In this document: piece after piece, positions 43,627-52,423 of the stretch
How the letters are laid out: each line of letters starts with the position of its first letter
Position numbering within the stretch: position 1 is the first letter of the stretch
Assembly: GCF_037027585.1 (NCBI RefSeq)
Contig: NZ_JAXCLE010000015.1
Coordinates: forward strand, 1 to 64,000
Length of the DNA stretch: 64,000 bases
Direction: 5' to 3'
Source of the DNA: Solibacillus ferritrahens
GTDB taxonomy: Bacteria > Bacillota > Bacilli > Bacillales_A > Planococcaceae
The notes under the pieces: generated by a model
Told to the model about the DNA's origin: nothing
Database searches by the model: none
What the model saw: only the letters and a program-made list of their open reading frames with translations
Position numbers and translations under genes: made by a program

Positions 43627-44034
43627 ATGCATTTATTGATTACGGCTATAGTCGCAGCACTTTTAATGACCATCAGTTTAAAAGGTTTGCACTTTTTTAG
43701 TCTTATTCCATGGCAACCCGTTTCTTTTCTAAAAAAATATGAATGGTTTGAATGGACTGCCTTTGAACGATGGGCTGTTCTGTTTTTAATCCTGGCAGTA
43801 TGTGCGTATGTGATTACGTTACTGGCACAGTTTTTGTTTAAGGCGCCACCTTTTTTATTTTCGTTAATTTTAGGGCTGGTTATTGCAGTAATTTTGGAAT
43901 GGCTGATTTTAGATCTTCCAATTGAATTTTCTTCGGTGAAAAAGTTATCGATTCCCTTTATCATAGTAGTTTTGACGATAATGCGTTTTATTATTGAAAC
44001 TGCCCAGTATAAGAAGTTATATATATATCGATAG
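43627..44034 (+). CDS. yqhR: YqhR-like membrane protein
   Basis: 135 residues from the ATG at 43627, behind AGAGGAG (spacing 11); four hydrophobic helices. A GTG at 43549 would give 161 residues but has no site. The name rests on position between yqhQ and aroQ and on topology. No known function. Confidence 0.6.
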   Translation: MHLLITAIVAALLMTISLKGLHFFSLIPWQPVSFLKKYEWFEWTAFERWAVLFLILAVCAYVITLLAQFLFKAPPFLFSLILGLVIAVILEWLILDLPIEFSSVKKLSIPFIIVVLTIMRFIIETAQYKKLYIYR

Positions 44035-44102
44035 GTGAAAGTATTGATGTCTGAAAAGTCTGTGATAAAATAGGGTCAGTATGAAAAAAGGGGCACACAT
44101 AG

Positions 44103-44531
44103 ATGAAGCTACTTATTTTAAATGGTCCAAATTTAAATCGCTTAGGGAAGCGTGAGCCGGAAATTTACGGAGCTGAAACATTGGACGATGTAAAGGTGAA
44201 ATGTGAAAAGCTTGCAAGTTCGTTCAATGCTTCCATCGACTTTCGCCAGTCCAATCATGAAGGGATCCTCATTGACTGGATCCATGAGGCAGCTGACACA
44301 GACATAGATGGCATTGTTTTTAATCCTGGTGCATATACACATACAAGTATCGCGCTACGGGATGCGATTGCTTCTGTACATGTACCGGTAATCGAAGTGC
44401 ATATTTCAAACATTCATGCACGGGAAGCATTCCGTCACGAATCAAAATTGGCGGCACAATGTATAGGGCAAATTTGTGGACTTGGTACATTTGGCTATGA
44501 GTTGGCCATCCGCAAGTTTTTACAACAATAA
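44103..44531 (+). CDS. aroQ: 3-dehydroquinate dehydratase, type II
   Basis: Dehydrates 3-dehydroquinate to 3-dehydroshikimate. 142 residues, the usual size; ILNGPNLNRLGKREPEIYG holds the catalytic Tyr loop, NPGAYTHTSIALRDA binds substrate and VIEVHISNIHAREAFRHES has the catalytic His. ATG 44103 follows AAAGGGG. Confidence 0.95.
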   Translation: MKLLILNGPNLNRLGKREPEIYGAETLDDVKVKCEKLASSFNASIDFRQSNHEGILIDWIHEAADTDIDGIVFNPGAYTHTSIALRDAIASVHVPVIEVHISNIHAREAFRHESKLAAQCIGQICGLGTFGYELAIRKFLQQ

Positions 44532-44549
44532 AAAGGGGAATGAGAAATC

Positions 44550-45608
44550 GTGAAACTAGCAAAATTACGTCAGGCTTTAATTGAGCATAATGTAGATGCT
44601 TTATTGATTACAAACGAGTATAACCGTCGCTATATGACAGGTTTTACTGGGACTGCAGGAGTGGCAATTGTCTCGCAAAATGATGCGGTATTTATTACCG
44701 ATTTCCGATATACGGAGCAGGCTTCCGAGCAGATTAAAGATTTTCGAATTGCTCAGCATACTGGGACAATTTTTGATGAAGTAGCAAAACAAGTAGAGCT
44801 AATGGGCGTGAAATCATTGGCATTTGAAAAGGATGCTATACATTTTGGTACATATGAAATATATAAATCTGCAGTGAAAATCGATTTTATCCCAGTTTCA
44901 GGCTTAATTGAAAAAATTCGCTTGATTAAGACTGCAGAAGAGATTAATATTATTAAGGTTGCTTGTGAAATTGCGGATAATGCATTTACACATATTTTAA
45001 AGTTCATCAAGCCTGGTATAACAGAGCTTGAGGTTTCGAATGAATTAGAATTTTTCATGCGTAAACAAGGTGCTACAAGTTCTTCTTTTGATATTATTGT
45101 TGCAAGTGGATTGCGCTCAGCACTGCCACATGGTGTAGCGACAAATAAAATTATTGAAACGGGCGATTTTGTAACCCTTGATTTTGGTGCTTACTATAAT
45201 GGATACATTTCGGACATAACACGTACAATCGCTGTAGGACAACCTTCAGAGAAGTTGGTAGATATGTACAATGCTGTACTCGAGTCTCAGCTTCTGGCAC
45301 TTGAAAAAGTGGGTCCAGGCATGACAGGGATCGAAGCAGATGCAGTGGCACGTGATTACTTAAAATCAAAAGGCTTAGGCAGTGCATTTGGTCATTCAAC
45401 AGGTCATGGTATCGGCTTGGAAGTGCATGAAGGACCTGGGTTATCATTCCGTTCTGAAACTGTGCTGGAGCCGAATATGGTTGTAACAATTGAACCGGGT
45501 GTCTACATTCCTGGAATTGGTGGCGTTCGAATTGAGGACGATATTTTAATCACAAAAACGGGTAATGAAGTACTAACACATTCGACAAAAGAATTAATTA
45601 TTTTATAA
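44550..45608 (+). CDS. yqhT: Xaa-Pro aminopeptidase family metalloprotein (YqhT)
   Basis: 352 residues: creatinase-like N-domain (1-125) and pita-bread C-domain. The five metal ligands are in LDFGAYYNGYISDITR (two Asp), GHGIGLEVHE (His), TIEPGVYI (Glu) and VRIEDD (Glu). It removes N-terminal residues before proline. Start GTG 44550, 18 bases after aroQ, and 17 bases before efp, as in B. subtilis. Proline-related pairing with EF-P is notable. Confidence 0.92.
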   Translation: MKLAKLRQALIEHNVDALLITNEYNRRYMTGFTGTAGVAIVSQNDAVFITDFRYTEQASEQIKDFRIAQHTGTIFDEVAKQVELMGVKSLAFEKDAIHFGTYEIYKSAVKIDFIPVSGLIEKIRLIKTAEEINIIKVACEIADNAFTHILKFIKPGITELEVSNELEFFMRKQGATSSSFDIIVASGLRSALPHGVATNKIIETGDFVTLDFGAYYNGYISDITRTIAVGQPSEKLVDMYNAVLESQLLALEKVGPGMTGIEADAVARDYLKSKGLGSAFGHSTGHGIGLEVHEGPGLSFRSETVLEPNMVVTIEPGVYIPGIGGVRIEDDILITKTGNEVLTHSTKELIIL

Positions 45609-45625
45609 TTTGGAGGAAACAACTC

Positions 45626-46183
45626 ATGATCTCAGTAAACGATTTCCGTACAGGTCTAACAATTATCGTTGACGGTAACTTATTCCGCGTACTTGAATTC
45701 CAACACGTAAAACCAGGTAAAGGTGCTGCATTCGTGCGTTCTAAATTACGTAACTTACGTAATGGTAACGTAACAGAAAAAACATTCCGTGCTGGTGAAA
45801 AAGTAGAAAAAGCGATGATCGAAAACCGCAAAATGCAATATTTATATGCACAAGGTGACGAGCACGTATTCATGGACATGGAGTCTTACGATCAAACTAC
45901 TTTATCTGAAGCACAAATTAAAGAAGAGTTATTCTACTTATTAGAAAATATGGAGCTTCATATCCAATCTTATCAAGGTGAGCTAATCGGTATCGAATTA
46001 CCGAATACAGTTATTTTAGAAGTAGCTGAAACAGAGCCGGGTATTAAAGGCGATACAGCTTCAGGCGGTACTAAACCAGCTAAAATGGAAACAGGCTTAA
46101 TGGTAAACGTACCATTCTTCGTTAACCAAGGTGACAAACTAATCATCAACACAACTGAAGGTTCTTACGTTTCACGTGCATAA
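45626..46183 (+). CDS. efp: Translation elongation factor P
   Basis: 185 residues, three beta-barrel domains. It relieves ribosomes stalled at polyproline. The loop HVKPGKGAAF holds Lys32, the modified residue (aminopentanol in B. subtilis). C-terminal INTTEGSYVSRA is typical. ATG 45626 follows TGGAGG. Codon use is strongly biased, as for a highly expressed gene. Confidence 0.96.
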   Translation: MISVNDFRTGLTIIVDGNLFRVLEFQHVKPGKGAAFVRSKLRNLRNGNVTEKTFRAGEKVEKAMIENRKMQYLYAQGDEHVFMDMESYDQTTLSEAQIKEELFYLLENMELHIQSYQGELIGIELPNTVILEVAETEPGIKGDTASGGTKPAKMETGLMVNVPFFVNQGDKLIINTTEGSYVSRA

Positions 46184-46215
46184 TCTGTACGTATAAGTGA
46201 ATTCCTGCATTTAAA

Positions 46216-46257
46216 AGATAGGGATACTGCATTTCTTGCGGTATCCCTATTTTTATT
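46216..46257 (+). terminator. efp terminator
   Basis: ATAGGGATAC.GCA / TGC.GTATCCCTAT stem with TTTTTATT. Confidence 0.92.
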
Positions 46258-46362
46258 GTGACAATCTATATTATAGGGAATATACATACACCTTCCATTC
46301 ACTAGAAATTATAGATAATTAAGGGTTAGGTTAGTATAATTAAAGAAAGGAGTGGAACGACT

Positions 46363-47367
46363 ATGAAATCAAAGTTTTCGATTGAAAAGCCAATAATTCA
46401 AGCACCGATGGCAGGTATTACAACTCCTGAATTTGTGGCGGCTTGTTGTGAAGTGGGAGTATTAGGTTCGATTGGAGCAGGCTATTTAAATGGCGATGAG
46501 ACGAAGGAATTCATTAAAAAAGTTAAATCAATAACGAATAAGCCATTTAGTGTAAATTTGTTCATTCAGGAGGAGCCTGGAATTGATGTTACTGTCCTTC
46601 AAGATGCACGTTCGGCGTTACAGCCGATTTATGATGAACTGGGAATACCAAATATACAACGCGTTATATCGACAGAAGTTTTCGATGGGCAAGTTCAAGC
46701 AATTATTGATGAAGGTGTAAATATAGTATCGTTTACATTTGGCATTCCCGACGAAGATACCATTATGAAATTGAAGTCGCATGATGTGTATTTGATTGGC
46801 ACAGCAACAACAATCGAAGAAGCTATTGCGGTTGAAAAGGCAGGGCTAGATGCAGTTGTTTTACAGGGCCGGGAAGCAGGCGGTCACCGAGGTTCATTTA
46901 CCGAGCCTATCGAACTAATTGCTACAGCGGATTTAGTGATGACTGTACGGGAAAAAGTATCGATTCCGATTATTGCTGCAGGGGGCATAATGACAAAAAA
47001 GCATGTAAACAGCATGCTTGAAATAGGGGCCTCATTTGTACAAGTTGGAACGGTATTATTGACGGCCCATGAGTGTGGTGCTGCAAAACCCCACAAAAAT
47101 GCCATTTTGAATTCTCCACAAGAGTCCACAACATTGACTAAGGCATTTACAGGAAAATATGCACGTGGTCTTAAAAATAAATTTACCGAGCAGTTAAAGG
47201 ATGCTATAGTTGCACCTTATCCAATCCAGCATTATTTAACATTACATATTCGGAAAGAGAGTGCTAATCAAAATAAGCCCGAATACATGTCCTTATGGAT
47301 GGGGGAAAATAGCTATTTGGCTAAAGAAGGATCGATAAAAGAGATTATCGGGCAGTTATATCATTAA
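46363..47367 (+). CDS. nitronate monooxygenase family FMN enzyme
   Basis: 334 residues of the NPD/2-nitropropane dioxygenase TIM-barrel family: QAPMAGITTPEF near the start, VVLQGREAGGHRGSF with the catalytic His, AAGGIMTKKHV and GASFVQVGTVLL for FMN phosphate. It oxidises alkyl nitronates or related toxins such as propionate-3-nitronate. It lies where yqhV-spoIIIAA-spoIIIAB stand in B. subtilis. Own terminator follows. Confidence 0.9.
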   Translation: MKSKFSIEKPIIQAPMAGITTPEFVAACCEVGVLGSIGAGYLNGDETKEFIKKVKSITNKPFSVNLFIQEEPGIDVTVLQDARSALQPIYDELGIPNIQRVISTEVFDGQVQAIIDEGVNIVSFTFGIPDEDTIMKLKSHDVYLIGTATTIEEAIAVEKAGLDAVVLQGREAGGHRGSFTEPIELIATADLVMTVREKVSIPIIAAGGIMTKKHVNSMLEIGASFVQVGTVLLTAHECGAAKPHKNAILNSPQESTTLTKAFTGKYARGLKNKFTEQLKDAIVAPYPIQHYLTLHIRKESANQNKPEYMSLWMGENSYLAKEGSIKEIIGQLYH

Positions 47368-47377
47368 TGGAAAAATC

Positions 47378-47418
47378 ACCGATGAGGAAGGATAAAAACT
47401 TTCTCATCGGTATTTTTT
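47378..47418 (+). terminator. terminator before spoIIIAC
   Basis: ACCGATGAG.AAG / CTTTCTCATCGGT stem plus ATTTTTT. It isolates the nitronate gene from the spoIIIA operon. Confidence 0.9.
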
Positions 47419-47420
47419 GT

Positions 47421-47448
47421 GCTTATTTCGTTATGAATTGCATATAGT
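47421..47448 (+). promoter_or_regulatory. candidate sigma-E promoter of the reduced spoIIIA operon
   Basis: GCTTATT (47421-47427) matches the -35 KMATATT at 6 of 7, then 13 bases, then CATATAGT (47441-47448) matches the -10 CATACAHT at 6 of 8. Transcription would begin a few bases before the GGAGGG site of spoIIIAC. Confidence 0.6.
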
Positions 47449-47471
47449 TTCGTTAAGGAAGGAGGGCTTTA

Positions 47472-47678
47472 TTGGAATTACAAGATGTGCTTCGTGTTGC
47501 AGGGGTTGGGTTGATTATTGCACTTCTTCATTTATTTTTCGAACATTTAGGAAAAAAAGAGTTTTCATTTTTCTTATTCTTTATTGCGTATTTATATATG
47601 ACGATTGAATTAATCCGATTTTTGCGCTTGTTCTTTCAAGAGATTGTCATATTTTTTCAATGGTTGACAGCAGTCTAG
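47472..47678 (+). CDS. spoIIIAC: SpoIIIAC, stage III sporulation protein AC
   Basis: 68 residues, two helices, matching the SpoIIIAC/AD family start (LRVAGVGLIIALLHLFFEHLGKKEF). Part of the mother-cell-to-forespore channel. TTG 47472 lies five to eight bases after GGAGGG. It is the first gene of the operon; spoIIIAA and AB are absent upstream. Confidence 0.85.
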   Translation: MELQDVLRVAGVGLIIALLHLFFEHLGKKEFSFFLFFIAYLYMTIELIRFLRLFFQEIVIFFQWLTAV

Positions 47679-47682
47679 CTAA

Positions 47683-48060
47683 ATGATTGCCTTATTTGCT
47701 AGTGTCATTTACTTAGTTCTGTTTTTATTTTTAAAACAGACAATGGACAAGTTGCACTCGATTATTGTCGTCATCGCTTTTTTTATTTTTTTCCAATTTA
47801 TTATTCGCGAACAATTAATTCCACTTTGGCAGCGACTGGCCGTTATTTTTAACAGTGTTCCATATAGTAAGGGGCTATTGTTTACGGCATTGCTTTTCCT
47901 AATGAATGAGTTGATCTGCCAGCTATTGGAGCAATATGAGTATGATGCATTTGCGACGCTGGTTACATTGTCCATACGTATGACAGCAGTTTTATATTGG
48001 ATCAATCTATTGCAACCTAAGTTTCAGGTGTTAATCCAACTATTAGAAAGGCTACAGTAA
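47683..48060 (+). CDS. spoIIIAD: SpoIIIAD, stage III sporulation protein AD
   Basis: 125 residues, about four helices; a duplicate-type relative of SpoIIIAC with a normal length of about 130. ATG 47683 follows the spoIIIAC stop by four bases and lacks a good site, so it is probably coupled. The sequence is divergent; the call rests on family topology and position. Confidence 0.75.
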   Translation: MIALFASVIYLVLFLFLKQTMDKLHSIIVVIAFFIFFQFIIREQLIPLWQRLAVIFNSVPYSKGLLFTALLFLMNELICQLLEQYEYDAFATLVTLSIRMTAVLYWINLLQPKFQVLIQLLERLQ

Positions 48061-48971
48061 TGGAGACGTTCTTTTCAATCTTTACCGAGCCGTTTCAATC
48101 TTTGTTATTTTCATTATTGCTCGTTGCAATTTACATTTTATTGTATTTGCTGTTAATTGCCCTAGTGCCGAGTGAAGCCGTGTTAATAGAACAGCTATTT
48201 ATACTGCTTTTCATCGTTGTATTTGCACAAAATGTAGTCGATGCTTTTGTCGTATTATATGAGTTGATTGCATTGCTTCAAAATTTTTTCATGGCTATAT
48301 TACCGATTATGACGTTCATGCTGTTGACAATTCAAACTGTTTTTACAGCAATCGCCTGGAATCCTATTATCATTATATTTGTTCAAGTTATTTTATTTGT
48401 CAGTACGAACATATTAATACCAGCCCTTGTCCTCGCCTTAGTTTTCGATGTATGTACGAAAATATATCCTGCAATTTCCTTTACTAAAGCTGCAGACCTT
48501 ATTCGCTCTTCCATATTGAGCGTCATGATTGCTTCTGTTGTGGCTCTCACATCTATTCTTACATTATCCGGTATTGCATTTATCCAATTAAACGATGCAT
48601 TGAAATCTCCTATAAAAAAACTAATAGAACAAAACATTCCGTTAATCGGAAGTCTGATTGTTGAAGGATTGTCCTTTTTCCAAAAAACCCAATCAACTGT
48701 TTCGACTTTTATTGGATTATCCTTTTTAACAATCGTTTGGGGGGCGGCCTTTTATCCTGCAACTGTATTGCTCTTACATGCCTTGCTTTTTAAAATCATG
48801 GGTGCAGTTACCGAGCCTTTTACGAATATGCGCTTAAGCAGTTTGTTTGATGATGTCGGGAAGACGCTGTTTGTTTTATGCGCAGTCGCTTTTTTACTCG
48901 GCTTTGCGATTATGTTTATCGTGCTATTATTTATTTTCTTTATGCAGATGTCCATAGGAGGAAAAACGTGA
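48060..48971 (+). CDS. spoIIIAE: SpoIIIAE-like protein, shortened
   Basis: 303 residues against about 400 in B. subtilis: the N-terminal soluble part and signal are missing, and the product starts directly in the helical region. About eight helices, with TKAADLIRSSILSVMIASVVALTSILTLSG typical of the family. ATG overlaps the spoIIIAD stop (TAATG). Confidence 0.78.
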   Translation: METFFSIFTEPFQSLLFSLLLVAIYILLYLLLIALVPSEAVLIEQLFILLFIVVFAQNVVDAFVVLYELIALLQNFFMAILPIMTFMLLTIQTVFTAIAWNPIIIIFVQVILFVSTNILIPALVLALVFDVCTKIYPAISFTKAADLIRSSILSVMIASVVALTSILTLSGIAFIQLNDALKSPIKKLIEQNIPLIGSLIVEGLSFFQKTQSTVSTFIGLSFLTIVWGAAFYPATVLLLHALLFKIMGAVTEPFTNMRLSSLFDDVGKTLFVLCAVAFLLGFAIMFIVLLFIFFMQMSIGGKT

Positions 48972-49102
48972 TTCAATTATTTCTATTTATTTTGCTGGGG
49001 AGCAGTTTGCTTGTGTTTGCAGATGAAAAGCAGTGGCACGTCTATGTGAAGCTTGCCCTATATTTATTTGTTACAAGCACAATTCTTTCATTCTTTGCAT
49101 AA
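48968..49102 (+). CDS. spoIIIAF: SpoIIIAF remnant: two-helix membrane peptide
   Basis: 44 residues, GTG 48968 seven bases after AGGAGG and overlapping the spoIIIAE stop (GTGA). It forms two helices (about 2-17 and 24-43). SpoIIIAF has two N-terminal helices and a soluble domain of about 150 residues; only the helices remain here. Assignment rests mainly on position. Confidence 0.55.
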   Translation: MIQLFLFILLGSSLLVFADEKQWHVYVKLALYLFVTSTILSFFA

Positions 49103-49168
49103 CCGTGTTCTTTCGTTCATACATTATTTTGAATTCTAGTAGAGAAGGGGGCGCATACGCTTAATAAT

Positions 49169-49546
49169 GTGGAAAAGAAACAAGCGAATCGTCCTATCGT
49201 TTTAATCTTTATTGCCGTTGTATTTATTCTTAGTTTATTCTTTCTTCTACCACAATCAGAGAAAGGGGAAAAAAATCGCTCAAATGAAGAACAGCTTGCA
49301 AATTTATTAAGTGAGATTCATTCAGTCGGACAAGTACAGGTATATTTTCACTATGATCAACAAAGGGAACAACAGTTTTTAGCTGTGACACAACAAGAAC
49401 AACTATCAGGTGTCATTATTGTGGCACAAGGAGCAAACAGGGCCGATGTGAAAATCATGCTAAAGGAAACGGTAGGGCATGTTCTTCAAATTCCGGCGCA
49501 TCGTATTCAAGTTGTACCAATGCAAATTAAGGAGGAAAATAAGTGA
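49169..49546 (+). CDS. spoIIIAG: SpoIIIAG, shortened
   Basis: 125 residues against about 229 in B. subtilis. One helix (about 9-27), then a ring-building domain ending LSGVIIVAQGANRADVKIMLKETVGHVLQIPAHRIQVVP, the clearest family match. The long beta-rich insertion that builds the AG ring is largely absent. GTG 49169 has only a distant AAGGGGG site (17 bases), so the start is unsure. Confidence 0.8.
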   Translation: MEKKQANRPIVLIFIAVVFILSLFFLLPQSEKGEKNRSNEEQLANLLSEIHSVGQVQVYFHYDQQREQQFLAVTQQEQLSGVIIVAQGANRADVKIMLKETVGHVLQIPAHRIQVVPMQIKEENK

Positions 49547-50076
49547 AAGTGAAAAAGCGAACAGTATGGTTTTTAACATTAGTAAGCCTAGTTGCGGTAA
49601 TTTCTGTATTCTACATTTTTGAAGACAATACACCGAATATTTTATCGATTTTTTCCGATGAAGCTATTAATGAAACGGATATTTTAGGAGTTAACCAAAA
49701 TCTAACTCAACCAGTTAATTCAGAAAGTGATTTATTCCAGGAAGTGCGCCTAGAGCAAGCAAACAAACGAAGCCAATTGAAAGCGCAATTAACACAAAAG
49801 ATTGCATCCGATGAATACAGCGCGGAAGAAAAGAATACGGCATTCAATGAAATGGACGAACTTATTAAACTAGAGTCTTCAGAGGCAATGTTGGAAATGC
49901 TTATTAAATCAATCGGCTATTCCGATGCACTTGTCCGAATTGACGATGAAAAAGTAATGGTAACGGTTATGTCTGATGAGATATCAAACAAGCAGGCAAG
50001 TGAAATTATGTATATCGTTCGTTCTGAATTTAATGACTATGTAAACGTACAAGTAAAGTTTGAACCTTTTAATTAA
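49543..50076 (+). CDS. spoIIIAH: SpoIIIAH
   Basis: 177 residues against about 218. One helix (about 8-27) and an outer YscJ/FliF-like domain (about 90-177) that pairs with SpoIIQ across the intermembrane space. GTG 49543 follows TAAGGAGG and overlaps spoIIIAG by four bases. Confidence 0.85.
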   Translation: MKVKKRTVWFLTLVSLVAVISVFYIFEDNTPNILSIFSDEAINETDILGVNQNLTQPVNSESDLFQEVRLEQANKRSQLKAQLTQKIASDEYSAEEKNTAFNEMDELIKLESSEAMLEMLIKSIGYSDALVRIDDEKVMVTVMSDEISNKQASEIMYIVRSEFNDYVNVQVKFEPFN

Positions 50077-50269
50077 CCGCTCGTCCTATTAAAGTGAATA
50101 ACAGAGCTGTGTTATATAGCAGATGATTATTTATTTCTTTGTTTTAATATACATTTGTTCTGTTTTATGCCTATTTTTATGTAATTTAAAATAAAGTATT
50201 TCAAAATAGTCGGAAAAATTATAAAATAGGGTTTGTATTGTTATTACTTTTTTAAAGGGAGAGTTAAGA

Positions 50270-50764
50270 ATGTTCAAAGTTCAAGAAATCCGAGAAATTA
50301 TTAAATTAGTAGATGCATCATCTATCGACGAGTTTGTTTATGAAGCGGACGGCGCAAAGGTTAAATTAAAGAAAAAGAATGGTGTAACAGAAGTAGTAGC
50401 TCCTAAAAAGGTAGAGGAGGCACCAGTAGCGCAAGTTGCAGCACCTGCTCCAACAGCGGTAGCTTCAATCCCAGCACCGGCTCCAAAAGTAGAAACTCCA
50501 GCACCAGTGGAAAACGCAGCTGATTTACATAAAATCACTTCTCCAATGGTCGGAACTTTCTATCAATCTCCAAACCCTGAAGCAGCACCTTACGTAAAAG
50601 TAGGCGACAAAGTAGGCGATGAGTCAATCGTATGTATCGTAGAAGCAATGAAGTTATTCAACGAAATCGAAGCTGAAATTAAAGGGGAAATTGTAGAAAT
50701 TTTAGTACAAGACGGCCAATTAGTAGAGTATGGTCAACCTTTATTCCTAGTAAAAGCTGAATAA
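50270..50764 (+). CDS. accB: Biotin carboxyl carrier protein of acetyl-CoA carboxylase
   Basis: 164 residues; N-terminal domain, an Ala/Pro-rich linker (about 48-82), and a biotinyl domain with Lys128 in VEAMKLFNE. Carries CO2 from AccC to the transferase in fatty acid synthesis. ATG 50270 follows AAAGGGAG. Cotranscribed with accC. Confidence 0.96.
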   Translation: MFKVQEIREIIKLVDASSIDEFVYEADGAKVKLKKKNGVTEVVAPKKVEEAPVAQVAAPAPTAVASIPAPAPKVETPAPVENAADLHKITSPMVGTFYQSPNPEAAPYVKVGDKVGDESIVCIVEAMKLFNEIEAEIKGEIVEILVQDGQLVEYGQPLFLVKAE

Positions 50765-50779
50765 GGAGCGTAACTATCA

Positions 50780-52144
50780 ATGAAAAAAGTATTAATCGCA
50801 AACCGTGGCGAAATTGCGGTACGTATTATCCGTGCATGTAAAGAGCTTGGTATTCAAACAGTTGCAGTATATTCGGAAGCTGACGCGGATGCGTTACACG
50901 TAAAGTTAGCGGATGAAGCATATTGCATCGGTCCTAAATTATCGAAAGATTCGTATTTAAGTTTCCCGGCTGTTTTAGGGGTAGCACAAAAAACAGGTGC
51001 TGACGGAATCCATCCTGGATATGGCTTCTTGGCGGAAAACGCAGCATTTGCAGAGGCTTGTGAAAACGCGGGTATTAAATTTATCGGTCCTTCTTCGGAT
51101 GCGATTAAAATTATGGGGATTAAGGACGTTGCCCGTGACACGATGGAAGCGGCAAACGTTCCTTTAGTTCCTGGTACTGGCATTGTGCCGGATATCGAAA
51201 CAGGTAAACAATGGGCAGCGAAAATCGGTTACCCAGTCATCATTAAAGCAACTGCTGGTGGTGGTGGTAAAGGAATCCGTGTAGCACGCACTGAAGAGGA
51301 TCTTGTAAAAGGTATTGAGATTACTCAAAAAGAAGCCGCTGCAGCATTCGGTAACCCTGGTGTTTATTTGGAAAAATTCATTGAGTACTTCCGTCACTGT
51401 GAAATTCAAGTATTAGCAGACAGCTTTGGCAATGTTGTTCATCTTGGTGAGCGCGACTGTACGGTACAACGCCGTATGCAAAAGCTAGTTGAGGAAGCGC
51501 CATCACCGGCACTATCTGAAGAGCGTCGTGCACAAATGGGTGAAGCAGCTGTGAAAGCAGCGCTTGCTTGTAACTATGAAGGTGCGGGTACAATCGAGTT
51601 CATCTATGATTACCAAGAAGATAAATTCTACTTCATGGAAATGAACACACGTATCCAAGTTGAGCATCCTGTAACAGAAATGATCACAGGTGTAGACTTA
51701 GTACAGCAACAATTAAAAATCGCTTCTGGCGAAAAGCTGCCATTCAAGCAAGAAGACATTAAAATCAACGGTTGGGCAATTGAGTGCCGCATTAACGCTG
51801 AAAACGCATACAAAAACTTCATGCCTTCAGCAGGTACGGTAGAAACGTATGTTGTTCCAGGCGGATATGGTGTTCGTATTGATTCTGCTGTATATGCAGG
51901 CTATACAATCCCGCCATATTACGATTCAATGGTAGCAAAACTGATTGTACATGCTGACACGCGTGAGGAAGCAATCGCTAAAATGGATCGTGCTTTATCA
52001 GAGTTCGAAGTAGCTGGACCTGGAATTAACACAACAATTCCATTCCACCAAGCTTTAATGAACAACGACGTATTCAAATCAGCGAAATTCAACACGAAGT
52101 TCCTTGAAGAGAATGATATTTTAGGCGTGAATGTGAAGTCTTAA
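50780..52144 (+). CDS. accC: Biotin carboxylase of acetyl-CoA carboxylase
   Basis: 454 residues with ATP-grasp fold: NRGEIAVRIIRACKELG, the glycine-rich KATAGGGGKGIRV, and EMNTRIQVEHPVTE. Carboxylates biotin on AccB using ATP and bicarbonate. Fifteen bases after accB with an AAGGAG site. Confidence 0.96.
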   Translation: MKKVLIANRGEIAVRIIRACKELGIQTVAVYSEADADALHVKLADEAYCIGPKLSKDSYLSFPAVLGVAQKTGADGIHPGYGFLAENAAFAEACENAGIKFIGPSSDAIKIMGIKDVARDTMEAANVPLVPGTGIVPDIETGKQWAAKIGYPVIIKATAGGGGKGIRVARTEEDLVKGIEITQKEAAAAFGNPGVYLEKFIEYFRHCEIQVLADSFGNVVHLGERDCTVQRRMQKLVEEAPSPALSEERRAQMGEAAVKAALACNYEGAGTIEFIYDYQEDKFYFMEMNTRIQVEHPVTEMITGVDLVQQQLKIASGEKLPFKQEDIKINGWAIECRINAENAYKNFMPSAGTVETYVVPGGYGVRIDSAVYAGYTIPPYYDSMVAKLIVHADTREEAIAKMDRALSEFEVAGPGINTTIPFHQALMNNDVFKSAKFNTKFLEENDILGVNVKS

Positions 52145-52165
52145 TCGCTTTAAATAAAAAAATAC

Positions 52166-52207
52166 AAGCGTTGTAAATTTTAGAATTAAAATTTACAACG
52201 CTTTTTT
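52166..52207 (+). terminator. accBC terminator
   Basis: AAGCGTTGTAAATTTTA / TAAAATTTACAACGCTT, 17 perfect pairs, and TTTTTT. Confidence 0.95.
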
Positions 52208-52423
52208 CATTTACCTAATAGAGGATACTACGAATGATTGTTTGAAAAACAGGGAACAATAGATAAATGCAGTCTATTCAAGATTTCTCTTATATAAATT
52301 TCTGATTATATAGAAAATTAAAACATATACTAAATTTATGTAAAATGATTGCATTTCGCTCTATAAACGAATATTATATATAAGTTGTTTAAAAATGTTC
52401 GTGTTTGAAAGAAGGTTATGCAA

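Noticed and set aside
52208..52423. Purine riboswitch before the purine permease
   Set aside because: The conserved core with GTTTCTACC is missing.
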